Of a DNA stretch of 64,000 nucleotides, positions 27,902-36,379 are shown piece by piece (within the stretch, counting starts at the first letter, position 1; every line of letters starts with the position of its first letter). Under the pieces are notes generated by a model. That model had not been told where the DNA came from. It searched no databases and worked only from the letters and a program-made list of their open reading frames with translations. This DNA comes from Aminobacterium sp. MB27-C1 (GTDB lineage: Bacteria; Synergistota; Synergistia; Synergistales; Aminobacteriaceae), in NCBI RefSeq assembly GCF_030908405.1, contig NZ_CP133089.1, positions 1,984,001 through 2,048,000 of the forward strand. Reading direction: 5' to 3'. The position numbers and the translations under genes were made by a program.

Positions 27902-28449
27902 ATTGAGGTTAGCAGAATTCTCAACCCAATGGAGCACAAAACGACTCCGCCAACAATTTCAACATACTTGCCAAGAAAACGTCCTGCCTGGAACCCCAAG
28001 AATACACCTGCCGTTGATAGACAACCGGTGATAACACCTGCGGGAACAGCCAAGATCATAACAGGTCCTTTCAAGGCTGCTACACCGATACCAGCAGCTA
28101 ACGCATCAATAGAGGTAGCTATAGCCAAAGAAAGGAGAGTCAATCCATGAGTACTATCTTTCCCTTCGCATGTCTCTTCCTTTCTCGATTCTCTGATCAT
28201 ATTGACACCAAGAATAAAAAGGATAATAAAGGCAACCCAATGGTCGTAAGCTTCTATAAAAGAAAGTAACCGTATTCCCATAACCCATCCCAAAACGGGC
28301 ATTAAAAACTGGAAACCACCACAGGCAGCCCCCATTCGAAACGCCGGGCCGGGACTTAACAGAGGTAAACATGCCCCCACGCCAAGCGACACAGCAAAGG
28401 CATCCATAGAAAGAGCCGCTGCTGTCAACAAAAGCTCTATAATTGACAT
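27898..28449 (-). CDS. mntP: Manganese efflux pump MntP
   Basis: A 183-residue membrane protein of six predicted helices in two homologous halves. The conserved acidic membrane motifs appear twice: 'ALSMDAFAVSLGVG' in the first half and 'ATSIDALAAGIGVA' in the second. It exports Mn2+. It lies between a ZIP gene and pgsB, with its stop overlapping pgsB, so it is translated within the same run. ATG at 28449 was chosen over a TTG at 28467. No mntP riboswitch is apparent in front of it. Confidence 0.92.
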   Translation of the reverse strand: MSIIELLLTAAALSMDAFAVSLGVGACLPLLSPGPAFRMGAACGGFQFLMPVLGWVMGIRLLSFIEAYDHWVAFIILFILGVNMIRESRKEETCEGKDSTHGLTLLSLAIATSIDALAAGIGVAALKGPVMILAVPAGVITGCLSTAGVFLGFQAGRFLGKYVEIVGGVVLCSIGLRILLTSI

Positions 28450-28485
28450 TATCTTCCGTCCCTTCAAAACCAGCTTTTTATTATT

Positions 28486-29298
28486 TTACCCTAAAGCCAC
28501 ATCTAATATCATCATTATAGTGAAACCCAAAAGGACTCCCATTGTAGCCTGATCTCCATTACCTCCCTGTTGTGATTCAGGAATAACCTCTTCTACAACA
28601 ACAAAAATCATGGCTCCAGCTGCAAAAGCCAAAGCATATGGTAAAATCGGTCTGGCTGCAACAACAGCGATAGCGCCCAAAACTCCGAAAATAGGTTCCA
28701 CTATACCTGAAAGCTGCCCGTACCAAAAGCTTTTTAATGGAGAAAACCCCTCCCGTCGCAATGGCATGGAGACAGCCATTCCTTCAGGGAAGTTTTGAAT
28801 GCCAATTCCCAAGGCAAGAGCAATGGCTCCTGCCAGCGAGGCAGAAGGGATACCATAGGCGACAGCCCCAAACGCCACTCCTACAGCCATTCCTTCAGGA
28901 ATATTGTGAAGAGTGATGGCCAAAACAAGCAATGTTGTTCTTTTCCATGTCGTAGCAATTCCTTCGGCTTCTTGACGAGGCTGTCCCAAGTGAAGGTGAG
29001 GCAATAAACGGTCTATGATTCTGAGGAAAATACCTCCGAAGAGAAAACCTATAGCAGGAGGGAGCCACGGCCGCATCCCCATTTCCGAGGACATATCAAT
29101 GGCAGGAGCAAGTAAAGACCAATAACTGGCAGCAATCATAACGCCAGCAGCAAATCCCAGCATAATATCGAGCATCTTCTGACTGGGATTTTTTCGTAAA
29201 AAAACAGCAGCAGAACCAAGAGCAGTTAATCCCCAAGTAAAGAGAGTGCCAATGAGAGCTTGTACAACAGGACTCAGTGATATAAAGAAATCAAACAC
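28486..29298 (-). CDS. ZIP family metal transporter, GufA-like
   Basis: A 270-residue ZIP transporter with about eight helices. The binuclear metal-site helices are visible as '[17 protein letters not shown]' and '[15 protein letters not shown]', with 'VVVEEVIPE' further on. A His-rich loop ('LLPHLHLGQ') lies between helices 3 and 4, as in other ZIPs. It probably imports Zn2+ or another divalent cation. GTG at 29298 was preferred because the GTG at 29307 overlaps its own ribosome site. It is first of the seven-gene minus-strand run that ends with the LarA-like gene. Confidence 0.87.
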   Translation of the reverse strand: MFDFFISLSPVVQALIGTLFTWGLTALGSAAVFLRKNPSQKMLDIMLGFAAGVMIAASYWSLLAPAIDMSSEMGMRPWLPPAIGFLFGGIFLRIIDRLLPHLHLGQPRQEAEGIATTWKRTTLLVLAITLHNIPEGMAVGVAFGAVAYGIPSASLAGAIALALGIGIQNFPEGMAVSMPLRREGFSPLKSFWYGQLSGIVEPIFGVLGAIAVVAARPILPYALAFAAGAMIFVVVEEVIPESQQGGNGDQATMGVLLGFTIMMILDVALG

Positions 29299-29421
29299 CG
29301 TTCTCACTCCATTTCTCTGTAATAATACGTGCCTCTAATACAGTGAAAAAGCTGCTGTATAAAATAAAAATAGGGGCTATACGTATATTTATAATACTAT
29401 ATAAAAAAGAGGGTGAACAAA

Positions 29422-29721
29422 ATGAAAAGACTTTTATTTATACTGGTTTTAGTAGCAGTCTCTTTCTCGTCCCTCTCAGGATTAGCTGGAGGAAAACCAG
29501 AAATATTATATATCTGTGGACCATGTAGTCGGGATTTCGCCCCTGTAGCAGAAAAGGTTATACAAGAGCTCTCTCTTGAAGAGAGTGTTCAAATAAAGAT
29601 CACGACTTGCTTGGGAGCCTGCGCTTCTCCTCCTGCAATAGAGTGGAGAAAAGAAATATATGGGTTCATGACAAAAGAAAAGCTTGCTTCGCTGCTCAAG
29701 TCTTCCTTTTCCCTTTCATAA
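29422..29721 (+). CDS. Small exported protein with CGPC and CLGAC motifs, thioredoxin-like 2Fe-2S ferredoxin-like
   Basis: A 99-residue protein with an N-terminal signal peptide ('MKRLLFILVLVAVSFSSLSGLAGG') and a mature domain of about 75 residues. It has 'ICGPCSRDFAPV' near its start and 'TCLGACASPPAIEW' in the middle, followed by a helix 'TKEKLASLL'. Two Cys pairs at this spacing are seen in thioredoxin-like [2Fe-2S] ferredoxins (NuoE-like); CGPC alone is a thioredoxin active site. Either a periplasmic cluster protein or a redox protein is possible. GGGTGA precedes the ATG. It is probably monocistronic, upstream of rlmN. Confidence 0.65.
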   Translation: MKRLLFILVLVAVSFSSLSGLAGGKPEILYICGPCSRDFAPVAEKVIQELSLEESVQIKITTCLGACASPPAIEWRKEIYGFMTKEKLASLLKSSFSLS

Positions 29722-29796
29722 TTTTCGCATATCATTTTTTACCATGAACATATATACTATTTGTTATTGAGATTATTTGAGTCAGGAGGAACAAAT

Positions 29797-30846
29797 ATGG
29801 ATGGAGCCATTGTAGCTCTAGAAATGAATTACGATGAATGGCTTGAGTTGTGCACAGAAAAACTCGGGCTTCAGCGTTACAGAACAGATCAGCTTTGCCA
29901 ATGGATATACCAAAAGAAAGTATTTAATATTTATGACATGACAAATCTTGGGAAAGACCTGCGAGAGGATCTTTCTTATAAGCTATTGGTATTGCCTCCA
30001 ACTCTGGTAAGGCATGAGACATCAAAAGACGGCACACGAAAATTTCTATGGCAGTTGCAGGACGGGCAGAAGATAGAATCTGTTCTTCTCTCTCATGGGA
30101 ATCACAACACAGCTTGTATTTCAAGCCAGGTAGGTTGCCCTCTGGGATGTACTTTCTGTGCTACGGGAATGAGCGGTTTTGTTCGGGACCTCACTGCAGG
30201 AGAGATCGTCGGACAATTTCTTGCTATGGAAAAGGTGGCAGGACAAAACATTACGAATATTGTATTTATGGGTATGGGAGAACCGTTGCTCAATCAAGAA
30301 GCTCTTTTTAAGAGCATAAAGATTCTGAACCATCCTAAAATGAGGGGACTTGGCGCTCGCCACATAACTGTTTCAACATCGGGAATAGTTCCTGGTATTC
30401 GCGCTATGGCAGAGCTAGACATTCCTGTTCGTCTCTCAGTCTCTCTTCACGCTACAAATGACACGTTGAGAAACAAGCTTATGCCAGTAAACCAGAAGTA
30501 CTCTTTGGGTTCTCTTATAGAAGCCCTTCGTTATTATCAGGAAAAAACCGGCGATCGTATCACCATTGAATACGTTATGATCGATAAAGTAAATGACTCC
30601 AGTGAGCAGGCATACGAACTTGCGGCTTTGACAAATAACTTGTCAATATACGTAAATCTAATTCCTTATAATCCGGTCGATTCCAGATATAAACGTTCAA
30701 CACCGGAGCGGATAAAAGCTTTTGGCTCTATTCTCAAAGAGCTTAACATCGAATATGAAATACGCCGAGAAAAAGGATCTGATATCAATGCAGCATGTGG
30801 CCAACTGCGAAGACGGGATGAATCAGACTCTAAGTCTAAATCTTAA
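29797..30846 (+). CDS. rlmN: 23S rRNA / tRNA adenine-C2 methyltransferase RlmN
   Basis: Radical SAM enzyme that methylates C2 of A2503 in 23S rRNA and A37 of some tRNAs. The 349 residues show the cluster motif 'CPLGCTFC' within 'SSQVGCPLGCTFCATGMSGFVRDLT', 'VFMGMGEPLLN', 'VSTSGIVPGIR', 'LSVSLHATND' and the C-terminal methyl-carrying Cys in 'INAACGQLRR'. The ATG at 29797 follows AGGAGG; the frame's earlier start at 29761 has no such site. Its end overlaps feoA by 29 bases, tying ribosome modification to iron uptake genes. Confidence 0.96.
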   Translation: MDGAIVALEMNYDEWLELCTEKLGLQRYRTDQLCQWIYQKKVFNIYDMTNLGKDLREDLSYKLLVLPPTLVRHETSKDGTRKFLWQLQDGQKIESVLLSHGNHNTACISSQVGCPLGCTFCATGMSGFVRDLTAGEIVGQFLAMEKVAGQNITNIVFMGMGEPLLNQEALFKSIKILNHPKMRGLGARHITVSTSGIVPGIRAMAELDIPVRLSVSLHATNDTLRNKLMPVNQKYSLGSLIEALRYYQEKTGDRITIEYVMIDKVNDSSEQAYELAALTNNLSIYVNLIPYNPVDSRYKRSTPERIKAFGSILKELNIEYEIRREKGSDINAACGQLRRRDESDSKSKS

Positions 30847-31078
30847 AGATCTCGAAAATGGAATAAGGGCTCAAATTGTCCAAATGCCTTTAGGCGAAAG
30901 CCGACGGCGTTTGGAAGCCCTTGGCCTTCGCGAGGGGAAAATTATAGAAAAAATTTCGGGCATGCCCTTTCATGGACCAATTACTATTATTGTGGATGGT
31001 CGTCAGATAGCTATTGGATGGCGTATCTCTTCCCGAGTAATGGTTGTACCAGTTAAGGAGAATTGTCATGGCAACTGA
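30818..31078 (+). CDS. feoA: FeoA ferrous iron transport protein A
   Basis: An 86-residue cytoplasmic SH3-like protein that assists FeoB. The domain runs from 'LSLNLKDLENGIRAQIVQM' through 'RRRLEALGLREGKIIE' to 'IAIGWRISSRVMVVPV', the full FeoA unit. The start is uncertain because it lies inside rlmN; ATG at 30818 gives the natural length, and 30788 is an alternative. Its stop overlaps the feoB start by 11 bases. Confidence 0.88.
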   Translation: MNQTLSLNLKDLENGIRAQIVQMPLGESRRRLEALGLREGKIIEKISGMPFHGPITIIVDGRQIAIGWRISSRVMVVPVKENCHGN

Positions 31079-32819
31079 ACCTCCTTTAACAAAAACACTA
31101 CTCCTTATTGGAAACCCAAACGTTGGGAAAAGCGTTATCTTTTCAAGATTAACAGGAGTTCGCGCCCTTTCTTCAAATTATCCGGGAACGACAGTAGGTT
31201 TTATGGAAGGCTGGCTTCGCTATGATTCTGAGGTATATAGAATCATAGATGTTCCTGGTGCGTACACACTCGATCCTACAAATGAAGCGGAGCACGTAGC
31301 TCGTCGCATGATTGATGAAGGCGCGGATCTGGCTATTATCGTTCTCGACGCAACAGCACTTGAACGCAATCTTTATTTGGCTTTTCAGGCAATGGAAAGA
31401 GGAATTCCCACTATTGTGGCGTTAAATATGATTGATGAAGCCCGCCATCGTGGAATTAGCATCAATGTAGAGAAGCTTGAAGAACTTCTTGGCGTTCCTG
31501 TTGTTCCTACTGTAGCGCTTTCCGGGCAGGGAATAAATCAGATTATTGCACGAATACCGGAAGCTAAAAAATGTAATCTTCCAACGCTTACAAGCGAAGA
31601 ACGATGGAAACGAATTGGCTCAATTATCGAACAAACTCAAAAAGTTGTTCACCGGCATCATACTCTAAGAGACACTCTTGAAGACCTATCTGTTCACCCT
31701 ATATGGGGAGGAATAATAGGAATTTTCGTTATCTCTATAAGTTTTTATGTGATTCGTCTCATTGGAGAGGGTTTGATCAATCTGCTTCTTGATCCACTGG
31801 TAGAGCGGGTATGGATTCCATTACTTATGAAACTTTCCTCTCTCGTGGCAGGATGGCCCCTTGTTCATCAGCTTCTTATTGGCACACTCTTTAATGGCGC
31901 TATAGATATGGAGCAAAGTTTCGGGTTGCTTTCTACAGGTCTTTATGTACCAGTCGTTATGGTTTTACCTTACGTTCTTTCGTTTTATCTGGCATTGAGT
32001 TTTTTGGAAGATGTTGGTTATTTGCCACGTTTTGCAGTTCTTTTCGATGCCCTTTTCCACCGACTTGGCCTTCATGGATACGCTGTAGTTCCGGCTTTGT
32101 TGGGATTAGGTTGCAATGTCCCCGGAATTCTCGCAACACGAGTTCTCGAATCGGATCGGGAACGTTTTATTGCTGCCACGCTCATTTCAGTAGCAATACC
32201 CTGCGCAGGGTTGCAGGCCATGATCGTAGGCGTTATCGGGCACCTAGGAATACAATATGTTCTCATAACATATGGGGTTCTTTTTCTCGCTTGGGTTGTT
32301 ATCGGGCGAATACTGCACTTATTTATGCCAGGATACAGTCCTGAACTTATTGTAGAAATACCTCCATACAGAGTTCCATCAGCACGAGACCTTTTGTATA
32401 AACTCTGGTTTCGCTTAAAGGGATTTTTTATTGAAGCTATTCCTCTTGTGATGGTGGGAGTGTTTTTGGTAAATCTTCTCTATATGACAGGCTTTATAAA
32501 CGTTATTACGCAACTGCTCAAACCCATATTTACCGGGCTACTCGGTTTACCGGCAGAAGCAGCAGGACCAATTATTATGGGGCTTTTGCGCAAAGACGTT
32601 GCTGTCGGAATGTTGGCAACACTCAATATGACGCCGCAACAACTGGTTATAGCAACTGTGACTTTAGCTATGACATTCCCTTGTATTGCTACATTCATTG
32701 TTTTATGGAAAGAGCTCGGCGGCAAAAAACTCGCTGCAAGTTTAGCTATTATGATTCTCTCGGCCTTAACTGCAGGAACACTTTTACGACTTGCCCTTAA
32801 TGTTGCCATAATTTCTTAA
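31068..32819 (+). CDS. feoB: Ferrous iron transporter FeoB
   Basis: A 583-residue Fe2+ importer with a cytosolic G domain and a membrane domain. G motifs: 'GNPNVGKS' (G1), 'NYPGTTVG' (G2), 'DVPGAYTL' (G3), 'NMIDEA' (G4). The two gate regions appear as 'GLGCNVPGILATR' with 'IPCAGLQAMI', and 'MGLLRKDVAVGML' with 'FPCIATF'. It is shorter than the E. coli protein (~770), as in many anaerobes. AAGGAG precedes the ATG. No feoC is present. Its last 23 bases overlap the convergent MFS gene tail to tail. Confidence 0.95.
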   Translation: MATEPPLTKTLLLIGNPNVGKSVIFSRLTGVRALSSNYPGTTVGFMEGWLRYDSEVYRIIDVPGAYTLDPTNEAEHVARRMIDEGADLAIIVLDATALERNLYLAFQAMERGIPTIVALNMIDEARHRGISINVEKLEELLGVPVVPTVALSGQGINQIIARIPEAKKCNLPTLTSEERWKRIGSIIEQTQKVVHRHHTLRDTLEDLSVHPIWGGIIGIFVISISFYVIRLIGEGLINLLLDPLVERVWIPLLMKLSSLVAGWPLVHQLLIGTLFNGAIDMEQSFGLLSTGLYVPVVMVLPYVLSFYLALSFLEDVGYLPRFAVLFDALFHRLGLHGYAVVPALLGLGCNVPGILATRVLESDRERFIAATLISVAIPCAGLQAMIVGVIGHLGIQYVLITYGVLFLAWVVIGRILHLFMPGYSPELIVEIPPYRVPSARDLLYKLWFRLKGFFIEAIPLVMVGVFLVNLLYMTGFINVITQLLKPIFTGLLGLPAEAAGPIIMGLLRKDVAVGMLATLNMTPQQLVIATVTLAMTFPCIATFIVLWKELGGKKLAASLAIMILSALTAGTLLRLALNVAIIS

Positions 32820-33957
32820 GGGAGAAGAGACTCATTGCTACAAGTAAAAAAACGATGAAGTATGTAACGGCATAACCTTCTTTGTCAATAAGAGTGCCAG
32901 TTCCCCATTGGAAGAAGATAACTGATACGTAAATAAGGGAATTAACTATTCCCATTACAGCTCCGCGCAGATGTTGCGGAGCTTCTTCGTTAATGCGAGC
33001 TGCATAACACACCGCTCCCGATCCGAAACTTACACCCAGAACAAAACTAGCACCTCCGGCAATAAATACAGGAAGACGTAAAAACAAAAATATGTTGAGA
33101 AGAAAAAGAGCAATAACAAACAAGGCAGTAGAAGAAAAAAGCAACTTCTCACGACTCGATTTTGAAGTCCCCAAAGAGCCAGCTGCAAGAGTTCCAACCA
33201 TAACACCTATTCCAATGGACGTTGCCCAAATGCGACATTCTGCAAAGGGGCGGTCGTACACATGGGCAAACCACGATACAGCCCAAAGAGCCTGTAAAGA
33301 GAGAAGAGCTCCCATTAACATGCTCCAAATAAGAGCAATAGAACGAACGACGGGTGACGTAAAGACAAAAACACCTGTTTCCTTGAGATTTTGCAGCAAA
33401 CTCTTCTGCGCCTTTCCCTTTTTACAAAAGATAGGATCCTCTTTTCTCTTTAAAAAGAGAGACAAAGCAAGAACAACACATAAGAAACTCAGAAAAGCAA
33501 AGACAAACGATATCCCCCATGAATCTATGGCCCAGCCAAGAGGCGCAACCCCAACAACGGCTCCGAAATTTCCCACTGCTAACGTCAATCCTGAATAAAA
33601 GGCATATCGTTCAAGAGGAAAAGCCGCTGATTGATAGACTAAAGCGCCTAAAAACATAGGAGCTAACCCCAAGCCTGTTAAAAGACGCCAGAGTGCAATA
33701 GAAAAAGGCGTCTGAGTAAATAAAATCAAGGCCGTGCCAGACGCCGTAATCAAAAGACCTAAAGCTACGACCCGCAAAGGCCCCAAACGATCAAGAAGAA
33801 GGCCGCAAACAGGTTGCATAGCAGCATAGGCATAAAAATAAAAACTTGCGACAAAACCTGTTAAAGAAGCACTCATTCCCAAACGTGTTGAGAAAATAGG
33901 CATAACTACAGAGGGGGATATTCTAAAGAAATACGACATAAAATATGCCAATAACAA
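32797..33957 (-). CDS. MFS transporter (start uncertain)
   Basis: A 386-residue (as drawn) major facilitator protein with about 12 helices and the loop-2 motif 'GLLLDRLGPLRV'. The substrate is unknown. The first ATG/GTG/TTG in frame is a TTG at 33957 that falls directly at the first membrane helix ('LLLAYFMSYFFRISPSVVMPIF'), leaving no N-terminal tail. The frame stays open upstream, and an ATT at 34026, close behind GGATGAGGGG, would add 23 polar residues typical of an MFS start. I suspect a non-standard start. A 15-codon ORF (34034-33987) also begins there in another frame. Confidence 0.82.
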   Translation of the reverse strand: MLLAYFMSYFFRISPSVVMPIFSTRLGMSASLTGFVASFYFYAYAAMQPVCGLLLDRLGPLRVVALGLLITASGTALILFTQTPFSIALWRLLTGLGLAPMFLGALVYQSAAFPLERYAFYSGLTLAVGNFGAVVGVAPLGWAIDSWGISFVFAFLSFLCVVLALSLFLKRKEDPIFCKKGKAQKSLLQNLKETGVFVFTSPVVRSIALIWSMLMGALLSLQALWAVSWFAHVYDRPFAECRIWATSIGIGVMVGTLAAGSLGTSKSSREKLLFSSTALFVIALFLLNIFLFLRLPVFIAGGASFVLGVSFGSGAVCYAARINEEAPQHLRGAVMGIVNSLIYVSVIFFQWGTGTLIDKEGYAVTYFIVFLLVAMSLFSLKKLWQH

Positions 33958-34063
33958 AATAGAAAAAATAACATGAGTGTTGCGACTTACCCTTTGATCA
34001 ACTCTTTGAGAATGTAACGTTTTAATCCCCTCATCCTGACTTATAAGTATTTTTCGACACGTA

Positions 34064-35008
34064 TTAAGAACGTATAATCTGTGTTCCCGCTTCTCCTTTC
34101 AATGCTGCTATAACCTGATCAAGTCTGGCTATTATAGCTCGCTCCCCGCCATTCTTGACAAAACGCAGCGCTGCCTCAACCTTAGGCCCCATGGAACCAG
34201 CTCTGAAATGTCCCTCTTCCACGTATCTTTCCATATCTTCTACAGAAACTTTCCCCAAAGGTTTCTGATCGGGCGTATTGTAATAAAGAATAGCGTTGGG
34301 AACATCTGTTAATATAACAAAAATATCGGCCCGTACATCATGAGCTAGGCATTCACCTGCTAAATCTTTATCAATAACAGCTTCTACTCCATATAAAAGC
34401 CCCTGCTGATCGCGGCACACAGGAATTCCCCCGCCGCCTGACGCCACTACCAGTGTTCCTTGTTCAACGAGGGCAAGGATAACGTCTTTTTCAACAATCT
34501 TCTTCGGATTGGGAGAAGGAACAACCTTACGCCATCCTCGTCCCGCATCTTCAATCCACCGTTCTCCACGCTCCGCCATACGAAGTTCCGCTTCTGACTG
34601 CGCATAAAATGGCCCCACAGGTTTTGTGGGATTACGGAAGGCTTTATCTTGAGGATCTACTTCCACTTGAGTTACAAGGCATACTGCATCTTTTTTCAAT
34701 CCTCGACCAGCACATTCATTTCTAATGCTTTGGCACAACATATACCCAATAAGCCCTTGACTTTCGGCCCCACAGAGATCAAGAGTCATAGGCGGAATTT
34801 TATCTTTCGCCATTTCATGTTGAATGAGAATAGCACCAACCTGGGGACCGTTCCCATGAGTCAATACCAATTCATATCCTTCTTCAACGACATCCAAAAG
34901 TTGTTTTACAGTATGATCGATATTTGCCATCTGTTCGACAGCTGTTCCTCTTTGTCCCGGCTGTAGAATAGCGTTACCACCTAAAGCCACAAGAACTCTC
35001 TTATTCAT
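34064..35008 (-). CDS. arcC: Carbamate kinase
   Basis: Transfers phosphate from carbamoyl phosphate to ADP, making ATP, CO2 and NH3. The 314-residue amino-acid-kinase fold has 'VALGGNAIL', 'LTHGNGPQVG', 'VVASGGGGIPV', 'AVIDKDLAGECLA' and 'GSMGPKVEAALRFV'. ATG at 35008 was chosen over the long frame to 35143, which is a shadow of the hydantoinase. It ends the catabolic unit, 4 bases after hyuA, corresponding to yqeA in the E. coli ygeW region, and is the energy-yielding step of the pathway. Confidence 0.96.
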   Translation of the reverse strand: MNKRVLVALGGNAILQPGQRGTAVEQMANIDHTVKQLLDVVEEGYELVLTHGNGPQVGAILIQHEMAKDKIPPMTLDLCGAESQGLIGYMLCQSIRNECAGRGLKKDAVCLVTQVEVDPQDKAFRNPTKPVGPFYAQSEAELRMAERGERWIEDAGRGWRKVVPSPNPKKIVEKDVILALVEQGTLVVASGGGGIPVCRDQQGLLYGVEAVIDKDLAGECLAHDVRADIFVILTDVPNAILYYNTPDQKPLGKVSVEDMERYVEEGHFRAGSMGPKVEAALRFVKNGGERAIIARLDQVIAALKGEAGTQIIRS

Positions 35009-35012
35009 CCCC

Positions 35013-36377
35013 TCACGCTCCAGTCTCTCTATATTGAAGAAAGTGACCTCTTCGTTGTAAATCAACATATTCTCCATTTTCAACGATAACGGTGCCTCGC
35101 GAAAGAGTACACCACGTTTTTCCAATAACGGGTACATTTTCATAGGGAGAAAAGTCTACTGCCATATGAAGTGTACCAGCAGAAAGTGTCCATTTCTTTT
35201 CCTGATCAAAAATAACGATATCAGCATCAGAACCAGGGGCAAGAACCCCTTTTTGGGGATACATTCCCATCAATCTTGCAGGAGATCCCGCCGTCAAACG
35301 GACAAAATTCGAAAGAGAAATCCTCTTTTTCCGAACCCCCTCCGAAAAGAGCAGAACGCGTGACGTCTCTACGCCTGGTAATCCATAGGGTAATTTTTTA
35401 AAAGACCCCTTCCACTCCTTTTGCTTCTTCGTAAAAGGACAGTGATCAGTTGCAATTATATCTATATCTCCGTTCAGAAGTCCCATCCAAAGTCTCTCGT
35501 TGTCCTGCTTTGTTTTTAAACTCGGACTCGCTGAAAAAAGGTACCCTTCAGGAGAATCATATACACTTTCAGTCAAAAACAAATATTGAGGACATGTCTC
35601 TGTTGAAATACATGTTCCCAATCTCCTGGCCTGAATAACTTCTTGCAGGCCCAAAGCCGAACTTAAATGAACGATATGAACATGAGCTCTACTCTGCCTG
35701 GCAAGCCAAGAGACAGTCGAAATAGCGGAAGCTTCGCATACATCTGGCCGTGTTCTGGCGAGGCTCGACATTTTTCCCCATTCTTTTTCTGAAAGATTTC
35801 TCTCAAGCTGCCTTATTATATCGTCATCTTCTGCATGAATAAGCGCCACGCCATTTAAAGAAGCAATGGCGTTAAATGCTTCAAGAAGAGCCCCATTATC
35901 CGTTCTCCGGCCTGAATCTCCGTAAGCCGTAAAAAACTTGAAGCTCCGCAATCCCTTATTGTAACTTTCATATATTTCACGAAGGCGCTGATCATTCCAG
36001 CCAACAATTTCGCAGTGGAAAGTATAATCGATGACTGCTTCACGAGCCATATTTATTCTTTCTTCTATATTTTGTATTAGCGATGTATCGGAACTACCTA
36101 CCGTAAAGTCAACAATTGTGGTTATCCCCCCGCAGGCAGCAGCCACAGTACCAGTATAAAAGCTATCGCTAGAAGCCGTTCCTGCCACGGGCAAAGCCAT
36201 ATGAGTATGTATATCTATTCCTCCGGGAAGTACAAGCTTTCCTTCCGCTAATATCTCACGTTTTCCCGTCAAACCCTCGCCGATAGCTGCTATTTTTTCT
36301 CCCTCTACCGCTATATCCGTGTCAAGAATTTTCTCTTCAGTAACAACTCTTCCCTTCTTTATTACAAGATCATACAT
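35013..36377 (-). CDS. hyuA: Dihydropyrimidinase / D-hydantoinase family amidohydrolase (HyuA-like)
   Basis: Zinc amidohydrolase that opens cyclic amides such as dihydropyrimidines or 5-substituted hydantoins to N-carbamoyl amino acids. In the 454 residues the binuclear site is complete: 'DIHTHM', the carbamylated Lys in 'FKFFTAYG', 'IHAEDD', 'HIVHLSS' and Asp in 'IATDHCPF'. GAGGAG precedes the ATG. It lies between the ABC importer and carbamate kinase. The substrate is not fixed by sequence; the context suggests a ureido-releasing ring from purine, pyrimidine or hydantoin breakdown. Confidence 0.9.
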   Translation of the reverse strand: MYDLVIKKGRVVTEEKILDTDIAVEGEKIAAIGEGLTGKREILAEGKLVLPGGIDIHTHMALPVAGTASSDSFYTGTVAAACGGITTIVDFTVGSSDTSLIQNIEERINMAREAVIDYTFHCEIVGWNDQRLREIYESYNKGLRSFKFFTAYGDSGRRTDNGALLEAFNAIASLNGVALIHAEDDDIIRQLERNLSEKEWGKMSSLARTRPDVCEASAISTVSWLARQSRAHVHIVHLSSALGLQEVIQARRLGTCISTETCPQYLFLTESVYDSPEGYLFSASPSLKTKQDNERLWMGLLNGDIDIIATDHCPFTKKQKEWKGSFKKLPYGLPGVETSRVLLFSEGVRKKRISLSNFVRLTAGSPARLMGMYPQKGVLAPGSDADIVIFDQEKKWTLSAGTLHMAVDFSPYENVPVIGKTWCTLSRGTVIVENGEYVDLQRRGHFLQYRETGA

Positions 36378-36379
36378 TC

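Noticed and set aside
29343-29528. Overlapping 61-codon ORF before the exported Cys-rich protein
   Set aside because: It lacks a ribosome site and overlaps a better gene that has a signal peptide and conserved Cys pairs.
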